Made by a program: the position numbers and the translations under genes. The notes beneath the pieces are model-generated. The model did not search any database. It saw nothing but the letters and a program-made list of their open reading frames with translations, and had not been told where the DNA came from. From assembly GCA_011390565.1 (NCBI GenBank), contig JAABSC010000003.1:163579-227578 (forward strand): a stretch of DNA of 64,000 bases, read 5' to 3'. Within the stretch, counting starts at the first letter, position 1, and every line of letters begins with the position of its first letter. The DNA is from Thioalkalivibrio paradoxus (lineage in GTDB: Bacteria; Pseudomonadota; Gammaproteobacteria; Ectothiorhodospirales; Ectothiorhodospiraceae). Positions 8,826 through 15,775 of this stretch are shown piece after piece.

Positions 8826-9518
8826 TCAATCGTCGTCGTCGTCTTCCTGCTCTTCCAGCCAGTCGTCGTAGTCTTCACGCTTCTCGTCGATGAAGTCTTC
8901 GATGACGTCGAAGAGGTTTTCGTCCATGAGCTCGAGGGACTTCAGTACACCGGTCATTTCCCAGATGGTGTACATCTCTACCGAGGTCTTCAGGGAGACC
9001 TCCCAGGCGGTTTCCACGGTCTGCAGAGTCTTCACCGGGATCGCCTTGCGCAGGATGCGCAGATCGCCTTCCACCTTCTGGATGTTCGGGCCCCAGTCGG
9101 GGAAGTGGTCGGGCTGGATCATGTCCGGCGACAGCTGGTTGCCGGTCGTGATCAATTTCAGCATCACGCGCCCGAAGGGGCGGAGCACGTCCTTGGCGGA
9201 CTGCATTTCGTGCTTGATCGCGACCTCGCGCATGATCGCGACGAGGCCACCGGGGGAGTTCTTGAACGGGCACCGGGCGGCACAGGTCATGCACTGCGCG
9301 CAGGCCCAGATCTTCTCCTGCATCGCGTCGTAGATCTGCTCGACGTTCTCGGTCCACAGCAGCTGCACGATCTCGCGCGGGGAGTAATCGTAGAACTGGG
9401 CCGACGGGCAGGTCGCCGTGCAGATCCCGCAGTTCAGACAGCCGTTCAGTTCGTGGTCGTAGCGGAAATCACCGCGGATGTCGTCGAAGATTTGCTGCAT
9501 CTCAGCATATGTCGCCAT
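8826..9518 (-). CDS. hdrC1: sHdrC1: 4Fe-4S heterodisulfide-reductase-like subunit C
   Basis: A 230-residue iron-sulfur subunit and first gene of the hdr operon. Cluster ligands are C27, C30, C33, C37 (CLNCGICTATC) and C73, C76, C79, C83 (CAQCMTCAARC), each followed by Pro. The C-terminus is strongly acidic (EEQEDDDDD), which is unusual for an HdrC and could be a docking surface or an adaptation to haloalkaline conditions. The upstream 130 bp hold two dyads that may be operators. It feeds or receives electrons from HdrA/HdrB in the sHdr complex. Confidence 0.92.
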   Translation of the reverse strand: MATYAEMQQIFDDIRGDFRYDHELNGCLNCGICTATCPSAQFYDYSPREIVQLLWTENVEQIYDAMQEKIWACAQCMTCAARCPFKNSPGGLVAIMREVAIKHEMQSAKDVLRPFGRVMLKLITTGNQLSPDMIQPDHFPDWGPNIQKVEGDLRILRKAIPVKTLQTVETAWEVSLKTSVEMYTIWEMTGVLKSLELMDENLFDVIEDFIDEKREDYDDWLEEQEDDDDD

Positions 9519-9566
9519 GTTGCACCTCTTCGCTGTTGGGCGATGCAGGAATCCTGCGGACGCAGG

Positions 9567-9581
9567 TTAGACCAAGTCTAA
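9567..9581. promoter_or_regulatory. Inverted repeat TTAGAC-n3-GTCTAA upstream of hdrC1
   Basis: Six-base perfect arms around a 3-nt centre, 49-63 bp upstream of the hdrC1 start. Size and spacing suit a homodimeric winged-helix repressor, for example an ArsR-type regulator such as those reported to control sHdr genes elsewhere. No regulator gene is present in this cluster. The assignment as an operator is inference. Confidence 0.4.
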
Positions 9582-9594
9582 ACCGCGACTCCAT

Positions 9595-9608
9595 TTACCA
9601 CAGGGTAA
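9595..9608. promoter_or_regulatory. Second inverted repeat TTACC-n4-GGTAA upstream of hdrC1
   Basis: Five-base perfect arms around ACAG, 28 bp centre to centre from the first dyad. A further 13-base palindrome (GCAGGAATCCTGC) lies at 9545-9557, inside the probable 5' leader. No convincing -35/-10 pair could be placed. Confidence 0.3.
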
Positions 9609-9649
9609 CCGCCGGATTTGTTGTTTGTTTTAGTCAGGTATTCGGGCTG

Positions 9650-9683
9650 AAAAAGTGGCCGACCCGAGCACGGGACCGGCCAC
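9650..9683 (-). terminator. Terminator of the rhodanese-tusA unit
   Basis: On the minus strand GTGGCC arms (9655-9660 with 9678-9683), with an inner CCCG/CGGG pairing, are followed by five Ts. It lies 19 bp after the tusA stop, so rhodanese-tusA and the hdr genes are probably separate transcripts. Confidence 0.7.
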
Positions 9684-9701
9684 CGGGGGCTTGTCGAACG
9701 T

Positions 9702-9932
9702 TCAGCCCTTCTTCATCAGGAAAAAGAATTTTCCGCCTTCCTCACGATGCTCGAGCAGCTCGTTGCCGGTCTGCTTCGCGAACGCCTGGAAGTCCTTCAC
9801 GGCACCGGGATCGGTCGCGATGATATGCAGTACCTGGCCAGCGTCCATCGAGGACAGCGTCTTCTTCGCGCGCAGGATCGGAAGCGGGCAGTTCAGTCCG
9901 GAAGCGTCCAGCTCTTGGTCAAAATTCGCCAT
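9702..9932 (-). CDS. tusA: TusA sulfur-carrier protein
   Basis: A 76-residue SirA/TusA-family protein. The CPLP motif places the persulfide-carrying cysteine at C15. The size and the GLNCPLPILRAKK opening match the family. TusA receives sulfane sulfur from a rhodanese and hands it to DsrE-type carriers. Here rhodanese precedes it by 135 bp and the sHdr operon follows, so sulfur delivery to sHdr is its likely job rather than tRNA thiolation. A GGAGAACC ribosome-binding site precedes the ATG. Confidence 0.93.
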   Translation of the reverse strand: MANFDQELDASGLNCPLPILRAKKTLSSMDAGQVLHIIATDPGAVKDFQAFAKQTGNELLEHREEGGKFFFLMKKG

Positions 9933-10067
9933 TCTTGGTTCTCCTCACTGTTTCTGGGTCGTTCCTGAAAGGGATGTCGGCCACTGTCGAAGTGCGCCAG
10001 ACAGCTTTAGCATCTCAAAAAGGTGGTCAGACTTATAGGTGAAGCTGCATCGTAATACAAGAAAGTT

Positions 10068-10400
10068 CTAATCCGGTGAGACTATGGGCTTCCCCGCCCG
10101 TGCCCAGCCCACGATTCCGCCGACCAGGTTGTGTACGTTGGTGATGCCCTGCTGCGCCAGAAACGCGCAGGCCTGTCCCGAGCGTGCACCGGTCTGGCAG
10201 TAAATCACGACCGGCGTGTCCCCCGCGAGTTCGTCCTTGCGCAACGGGATCAGGTGCAGCGGCAACAACTCCGCACCCGGAAGCACCCCGCGTTGCGTCT
10301 CCGGCATCGAACGCACGTCCACGAGCCGGTATTCACGGTCGTCAGCATCCCACTCCTCGAGGGTCTGCGGGGTAACCTCTGAAACAGCGACTCCGAACAC
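10068..10400 (-). CDS. Single-domain rhodanese sulfurtransferase
   Basis: A 110-residue rhodanese. The active-site loop is CQTGARS with catalytic C68, followed by the ALTNVHNL-like strand and the conserved GGIVGW helix. It starts with GTG preceded by a perfect AGGAGG six bases away. In dissimilatory sulfur oxidation, rhodanese loads persulfide onto TusA, and tusA is the next gene. No signal peptide is seen, so it should be cytoplasmic. Confidence 0.9.
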   Translation of the reverse strand: MFGVAVSEVTPQTLEEWDADDREYRLVDVRSMPETQRGVLPGAELLPLHLIPLRKDELAGDTPVVIYCQTGARSGQACAFLAQQGITNVHNLVGGIVGWARAGKPIVSPD

Positions 10401-10652
10401 GGTCTACCTCCTGCCGGACTTGAGCGCCCGGAAATTCTGCGCAGTGGGAGCGGAGGCCCGGCGGCCCGCACGACGAGCCGCGCGGGCTCACGCTCCGGCA
10501 GGGCGATGCCTGCATTTCACGTAACCCGCAAGTCTACGCCAAGTATTAGTTTATGCCAATATACACACAGCCGGTATCGTCGCGTTCCGGAACCGCGACG
10601 ACACCATGCTATTTTCTGCAGGTTATCTGCACCATCAACGGGAGGAAACCCC

Positions 10653-10964
10653 TTGGAAAAGAGCGATTTCGCCACCAACGGCCACTATGCCGTCACCCTG
10701 CGCAACCGCGAAGGCAAATTGCGTCCTGCCAACCTGTATGTCCATCGTCTCGAGGACGCGTACATGATCGCACGCCACACCTCGGGATCCGACGTCGGCT
10801 TGCTGGTGAAACTTGGCTATGATGATGTGGTCAGGATCGTACGCACGCATCCGGTGCTCGACAAGAAACGATTCATGATCCCGGACGCCATGCTGAAACC
10901 TCAGATCTGGGCGACGCGTGACTCGATGCGGACCTACTCGTCGGCACCCGGGCTCGGCAAGTAA
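10653..10964 (+). CDS. Conserved small protein of unknown function
   Basis: A 103-residue soluble protein that I do not recognise. The TTG start (LEKSDFATN) is chosen because GGGAGG lies a few bases upstream and the residues before it look non-coding. The middle (LYVHRLEDAYMIARHTSGSDVGLLVKLGYDDVVRIV) has alternating strands and helices typical of a small alpha/beta domain, with no cysteines. It is divergent from the rhodanese-tusA unit across about 250 bp, so the two may share a control region. A role in sulfur metabolism is possible from position only. Confidence 0.6.
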   Translation: MEKSDFATNGHYAVTLRNREGKLRPANLYVHRLEDAYMIARHTSGSDVGLLVKLGYDDVVRIVRTHPVLDKKRFMIPDAMLKPQIWATRDSMRTYSSAPGLGK

Positions 10965-11011
10965 GACCGGATCCTCTCTGGCGAGGATCCGCCACCACGG
11001 ATTCTCGCTGC

Positions 11012-12436
11012 ATGAAAACCCTTTCGACTCTGCTCGTCCTGCTCCTGACGCTGACCGCGGTTGGCGTCACGCAGGGCCAGTCCTCCCGGCTGCCCGAACT
11101 CGGTGATCCTGCGGGCGGGGTACTTACGCCCTCCGAAGAACTCGAACTCGGCCGCTCCCTGCTCCGTGAAGTCCGGCGGGTCATGTCCCTCGTCGAGGAT
11201 CCCGAAGTCAATTTCTACATCGAGGCGCTGGGCCGCCGTCTGGCCTCGAACGCAACCGATGCCAGCAGCCCGTTCCATTTCCTCACCGTGGACAACAGCC
11301 AGGTCAACGCTTTCGCGATGCCCGGCGGAATCGTCGGCATACACAACGGATTGATCGTGGAGGCCCGGGACGAAGCCGAGCTTGCCGCGGTCATCGCGCA
11401 TGAAATCGCACACGTGACCCAACGCCACATCGCGCGCATGTTCGCGCGCAGCCGCGACATCAACTTCACCACGGGCCTGGCCGTGCTGGCCGGCATTCTC
11501 GCGGCGAGCATCGATCCGCAGCTGGCCCAGGCGGCGATCACCGGTGGCCTTGCGGCAGGAATTCAGTCCCAGATCGACTACACGCGTGCGAACGAAGCCG
11601 AGGCGGATCGCGTCGGCATCCAGATCCTGACGTCTTCCGGCTTCGACCCGCACGCGATGGCCGATTTCTTCGAGCGCATGCAGGAACTCACGCGGGGTGC
11701 CAGCGACGCCGTGCCGGAGTACCTGCGCACCCACCCGGTTACGCTCAGCCGCATCAGCGATGCGCGCGGCCGCGCCGACCAGATGGCCGGTACCTTCGAT
11801 CGCGAGACCACCGGAGAATTCGAGTGGATGCAGGCGCGGGTGCGGGCGTTGTCCGATCCGCGGCGCAGCATCCGGGTATACGAGGGCGGCACCCGAAACA
11901 ACCCGGTGCAGATCTACGAGGCCTTCGTGGCGCATCTCGAGCTGGGGCAAACCGATGCCGCTGCCCGTTTGCTGGACAGGCTGCCCGAACGCGAGGCCCC
12001 TGCGCTTACCCGAGCCCTTGCCGAAATCTCGCTGCTGCGCCGGCAGGAAAACTACCGCGAGGCTCTGAACCGGCTCGACCGACTCGACTCCGTGTACCCG
12101 GGGCATCCCGTGGTGCGCCACCTGCAGGCGCGCACCCACCATGCCCTTGGCGATCATCGCGAGGCGGTGCGGATTGTCGATCAGATGCTCCGGCACCAGA
12201 TCACGCCCGAGCCGACGCTGCTGCGCCTGAAAGCCGAGGCCGCAGATGCCGATGACCGCATCGCCGTGAGTCGCGAGGCCATGGCCGAGTACTTCTTTCA
12301 CCGCGGACAATACAGCGAGGCCGTGCGACAATTCGACGATGCACTGATCGCGGACGACGCGTCCACCCGGGACATCGAACGTATCGAACACAAGCGTGAC
12401 ACCGCGCAACAGGTCGCGCGGGATACCGAGCGCTAG
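11012..12436 (+). CDS. bepA: Periplasmic M48 metalloprotease with TPR repeats (BepA-like)
   Basis: A 474-residue exported protease and chaperone of the BepA/YfgC family, which looks after outer-membrane protein assembly. A signal peptide covers about residues 1-22. The zinc site is HEIAH (H130, E131, H134) with a downstream NEAEADRVG glutamate ligand. Helical repeats after about residue 290 correspond to the C-terminal TPR region. Its TAG stop lies inside the left arm of a foldback element (12433-12458), so the last codons may have been altered by that insertion. Confidence 0.87.
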   Translation: MKTLSTLLVLLLTLTAVGVTQGQSSRLPELGDPAGGVLTPSEELELGRSLLREVRRVMSLVEDPEVNFYIEALGRRLASNATDASSPFHFLTVDNSQVNAFAMPGGIVGIHNGLIVEARDEAELAAVIAHEIAHVTQRHIARMFARSRDINFTTGLAVLAGILAASIDPQLAQAAITGGLAAGIQSQIDYTRANEAEADRVGIQILTSSGFDPHAMADFFERMQELTRGASDAVPEYLRTHPVTLSRISDARGRADQMAGTFDRETTGEFEWMQARVRALSDPRRSIRVYEGGTRNNPVQIYEAFVAHLELGQTDAAARLLDRLPEREAPALTRALAEISLLRRQENYREALNRLDRLDSVYPGHPVVRHLQARTHHALGDHREAVRIVDQMLRHQITPEPTLLRLKAEAADADDRIAVSREAMAEYFFHRGQYSEAVRQFDDALIADDASTRDIERIEHKRDTAQQVARDTER

Positions 12437-12596
12437 TGGGCCATGCGGAAAGTTCGGTCACTACGGAGCACAGCCAGAAGTGCCGGAGCCAGGCGGGCAA
12501 GTGCCGGAACAGCCACCCTGTTTCAAACGTACCCAACGCAGCGCCGGCGCTTCTGGCGCAGCGATCTGATACCGAACTTTCCGCATGGCCCACTAG
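12433..12596. repeat. Foldback element 1, 164 bp, perfect 26-bp terminal inverted repeats
   Basis: Positions 12433-12458 and 12571-12596 are exact reverse complements over 26 bases. A second, inner pair (12473-12486 with 12544-12557) matches at 13 of 14 positions. The whole unit would fold into one long stem. It contains no gene. It carries the bepA stop codon and abuts foldback element 2. It may be a MITE-like element or a large bidirectional terminator. Confidence 0.8.
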
Positions 12597-12748
12597 TGCC
12601 CGGTCACACGTCACATGGCGCCTCCAGAGCCCCCGAGCGTCGTCAGCGCCAAGGGCACAATGGCGATCCCCTGTCCGACCGCAGCGGCGTCGCCCGGGGA
12701 CTCTGTTCCCGCCTCGCTGAAGGCGCCATGAGACGTGTGACCGGGCAC
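12596..12748. repeat. Foldback element 2, 153 bp, 28-bp inverted repeats
   Basis: Arms 12596-12623 and 12721-12748 are complementary at 27 of 28 positions. Inside them CAGAGCCCCCGAGCG near the left arm pairs imperfectly (13 of 15) with a stretch near the right arm. It starts on the last base of element 1 but has unrelated arm sequence, apart from both units beginning AGTG. No coding capacity is seen. The remaining 104 bp before soxB hold only its leader. Confidence 0.75.
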
Positions 12749-12852
12749 CTTGCAGGAATGAAACACACGGCTGCAGCGTCAAGAGAATTGGCTAAGGCAT
12801 TTCACCGGTTCCTGACGGAACCGACCCCCATCCAACAGGAGGACACTCCCTG

Positions 12853-14625
12853 ATGTTAATGAACCGCCGCGAATTCCTTCAGGTCCTGGCCGCCGCCAGT
12901 GTGGCCGGCTTCCCGATCGGCGCCATGGCGGGCAGCCATGGCCGCTCGATGTACGACCTGCCCAGCTTCGGCAATGTCAGCCTGCTGCACTACACCGACT
13001 GCCATGGGCAGCTGAACCCGGTGTTCTTCCGCGAGCCGAACATCAACATCGGGGTCGGCAGCATGCGCAACCAGCCGCCGCATCTGGTCGGGGAAGCACT
13101 CCTGCAACACTTCGGGATCGATCCGGGCGGCAAGAAATCGCATGCCTTCACCTACCTCGATTTCGTGGCCGGTGCGGAGGAGTACGGTCGTGTCGGGGGC
13201 TTCGCGCACCTGTCCACGCTGGTCAAGCAAATGAAAGCCTCGCGCCCCGGCGCACTGTTGCTGGACGGCGGTGACACCTGGGGTGGCGGCACGGGCACCG
13301 GCGTGTGGACCAACGCACAGGACATGGTCGACGCGCAGAAGATCCTCACCAGCGACGTGATGACGGGCCATTGGGAATTCACCTACGGCGCCGACCGCGT
13401 GATGGAAATCGTCGAGAACGACTTCGCCGCGGCGGGCATCGACTTCGTCGCGCAGAACGTGACCGACGTCGACTGGGGCGACCAGATCTTCAAGCCGTAC
13501 GTGATCCGGGAGATCAACGGCGTGAACGTCGCGATCGTGGGCCAGGCCTTCCCCTACACGCCGATCGCGAACCCGCGCTTCATGGTCGAACAGTGGTCCT
13601 TCGGCATCCGCCCGGACGACATGCAGCGCCAGATCGATGCCGCGCGTGCCGAAGGCGCGGAGATCGTCGTCGCGCTGTCGCACAACGGCATGGACGTGGA
13701 CCTGAAGCTGGCCAGCCTGGTCAACGGTCTGGACGCGATCTTTGGCGGGCACACCCACGACGGCATCCCGTCGCCCACCCCGGTACAGACCCCGGACGGC
13801 GGCACCTGCCTGGTGACCAATGCCGGTTCGAATGCCAAGTTCCTGGGCGTGATGGACTTCGATTTCCGCGACGGCAAGATTCAGGGCTGGAAGTACAACC
13901 TGATGCCGGTCTTCTCGAACCTGATCGACCCCGATCCCGAGATGCAGCAGTACATCACCACCATGCGCAACCAGGAGGTCACCTTCGACGGGCAGACCTT
14001 CAATATGGAGGAGAAGCTGTCCGAGGAACTGGCGGTGGCTGACAGCCTGCTGTTCCGCCGCGGCAACTTCAATGGCACCTTTGACCAGTTGATCGTGGAT
14101 GCACTCAACGAACAACTCGACACGCAGATATCGTTCTCGCCAGGTTTCCGCTGGGGTACCACGGTACTCCCCGGCATGCCGATCACGTTCGAACACGTGA
14201 TGGACCAGACCGGCCTGACCTACCCCGCCGCGACCCGCAACGTCATGCCCGGCTCCATGATCAAGACCATCCTCGAGGACGTGGCCGACAACCTGTTCAA
14301 TGAGGATCCCTTCTATCAGCAGGGTGGCGACATGGTCCGCGTCGGCGGCCTGAAGTACGCCATTGATCCGACCAAGCGGATCGGCGAGCGCATCACCGAC
14401 ATGGAACTGGACGGCAAGCCGCTGGACCCCGACAAGGAATACGTCGTCGGCGGCTGGGCCAGTGTGCAGGAAGAGCCCGCGGGCGATACCGGCCGGAAGA
14501 TCTGGGACGTGGTGGCCGACTACCTGCGCGACAAGAAGACGATCCGCATCGACAACCTGAACGAACCGGTGGTCCACGGGATCGGCGAGGACAACCTCGG
14601 CTACGTCCCGACCGCGAAAACCTGA
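12853..14625 (+). CDS. soxB: SoxB thiosulfohydrolase
   Basis: A 590-residue periplasmic dimanganese enzyme that hydrolyses sulfate from the cysteine-bound thiosulfonate on SoxYZ. A twin-arginine signal (RREFLQVL) is at the N-terminus. Metal ligands are visible in YTDCHGQ (D49, H51), LLDGGDTWGG (D141), GHWEFTYG (H173) and GGHTHDG. The full length fits SoxB, and the GHWEFTYG motif separates it from ordinary 5'-nucleotidases. AGGAGG precedes the first ATG; a second ATG six bases later is an alternative. No other sox genes are adjacent, so SoxYZ and SoxAX must be encoded elsewhere. Confidence 0.95.
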   Translation: MLMNRREFLQVLAAASVAGFPIGAMAGSHGRSMYDLPSFGNVSLLHYTDCHGQLNPVFFREPNINIGVGSMRNQPPHLVGEALLQHFGIDPGGKKSHAFTYLDFVAGAEEYGRVGGFAHLSTLVKQMKASRPGALLLDGGDTWGGGTGTGVWTNAQDMVDAQKILTSDVMTGHWEFTYGADRVMEIVENDFAAAGIDFVAQNVTDVDWGDQIFKPYVIREINGVNVAIVGQAFPYTPIANPRFMVEQWSFGIRPDDMQRQIDAARAEGAEIVVALSHNGMDVDLKLASLVNGLDAIFGGHTHDGIPSPTPVQTPDGGTCLVTNAGSNAKFLGVMDFDFRDGKIQGWKYNLMPVFSNLIDPDPEMQQYITTMRNQEVTFDGQTFNMEEKLSEELAVADSLLFRRGNFNGTFDQLIVDALNEQLDTQISFSPGFRWGTTVLPGMPITFEHVMDQTGLTYPAATRNVMPGSMIKTILEDVADNLFNEDPFYQQGGDMVRVGGLKYAIDPTKRIGERITDMELDGKPLDPDKEYVVGGWASVQEEPAGDTGRKIWDVVADYLRDKKTIRIDNLNEPVVHGIGEDNLGYVPTAKT

Positions 14626-14652
14626 TCCAGGATCTGTTTCGGTGCAACGACG

Positions 14653-14679
14653 AACCCCGCCACTCCCGGCGGGGTTTTT
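14653..14679 (+). terminator. Terminator after soxB
   Basis: CCCCGCC (14655-14661) pairs with GGCGGGG (14668-14674), followed by five Ts. It stands between soxB and the convergent alr gene. Confidence 0.8.
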
Positions 14680-14689
14680 CTTTGGGCGA

Positions 14690-15775
14690 TCAGCCGCCCA
14701 CCCGTTGCAACCGCCCGGCGACCCGTGTGAGCAGTTCGTAGCCAATGGTCCCGGCCGCACGCGCCACGCGTTCCACCGGAAGATCCCTCCCCCAGAGCGT
14801 GACCGGGTCGCCGACCCGTGCCTCCGGAACCCCCGTGAGGTCCACTTCCAGCATGTCCATCGACACCCGGCCGATCAGCGGGCAGACCTGGCCCCGCACC
14901 CGAACCGGCGTACCCGAGGGCGCGTGGCGCGGATAGCCGTCGGCGTAGCCCATCGCCACCACGCCGGCGCGCGTCGCCTGCCGGGCGGTCCAGGTCGCGC
15001 CGTACCCGACGTGCTCGCCCGGTGGTACGGTTTTCACCGCGATCAGCGGAGCGGTCACGGTCATCACCGGCTGCAAACCGCGCTCGGGACCCTCCTCGGC
15101 CTCGATCGGACTGGGGCCGTAGAGCATGATGCCCGGGCGAATCCAGTCACACGGCGCGCCGCCGGCCACCAGACCGGAAATCACCGCCGCGGAATTGGCG
15201 TAACTGCAGAGCCCCGGCAGTTCGCACGCGGCATGACTGAACGCGTCCAGCTGGGCCCGGTTCTGCGGATGCTCCGGACGGTCGGCGCAGGCGAGGTGCG
15301 TCATCCAGTGCAGGCCGCCGACAGCGGCCGGGTGCCGCCGCAACTGCTCGAACAGGACCTGTGCTTTCAACGGCGCGAACCCCAGCCGGTGCATTCCGGT
15401 ATCGAGCTTGATCCAGAGCCCCGGCAGACGGCCCCTGAAAGCGTCCAGGGCCGGCAGCTGCGCCTCGTCATGCAGCACCGGCTGCAGCCCCAGGGCCTCG
15501 CAGCGTGCCCAGTCGGATTCCCGCCTCGGACCCTGCAACACCAGGAGCGGCCCGCCGATACCCGCTTCGCGCAAGACCTCGGCTTCCTCCAGGCAGGACA
15601 CCGCAAAGCCATCCGCCGTGTCCGCGAGGCTTTGGGCCGTCCACTCCATACCGTGCCCATAGCCGTCCGCCTTGATCACCGCCCAGACCTTGCTCCCGGG
15701 GGCGGAACCGCGCGCGACCGAAAGGTTGTGGCGCAGGGCCGCGCCATCGAGATGCATGACGGCGGCGCGCCTCAC
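14690..15775 (-). CDS. alr: Alanine racemase
   Basis: A 361-residue fold-III PLP enzyme that makes D-alanine for peptidoglycan. The PLP lysine is K35 in AVIKADGYGHG, and the second catalytic base is the Tyr in HVGYGATW. The GTG start overlaps the dnaB stop (GTGA); an ATG six codons later (MHLDGAAL) is also possible. The dnaB-alr order is standard in gammaproteobacteria. The length is typical and no defects are visible. Confidence 0.95.
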   Translation of the reverse strand: MRRAAVMHLDGAALRHNLSVARGSAPGSKVWAVIKADGYGHGMEWTAQSLADTADGFAVSCLEEAEVLREAGIGGPLLVLQGPRRESDWARCEALGLQPVLHDEAQLPALDAFRGRLPGLWIKLDTGMHRLGFAPLKAQVLFEQLRRHPAAVGGLHWMTHLACADRPEHPQNRAQLDAFSHAACELPGLCSYANSAAVISGLVAGGAPCDWIRPGIMLYGPSPIEAEEGPERGLQPVMTVTAPLIAVKTVPPGEHVGYGATWTARQATRAGVVAMGYADGYPRHAPSGTPVRVRGQVCPLIGRVSMDMLEVDLTGVPEARVGDPVTLWGRDLPVERVARAAGTIGYELLTRVAGRLQRVGG

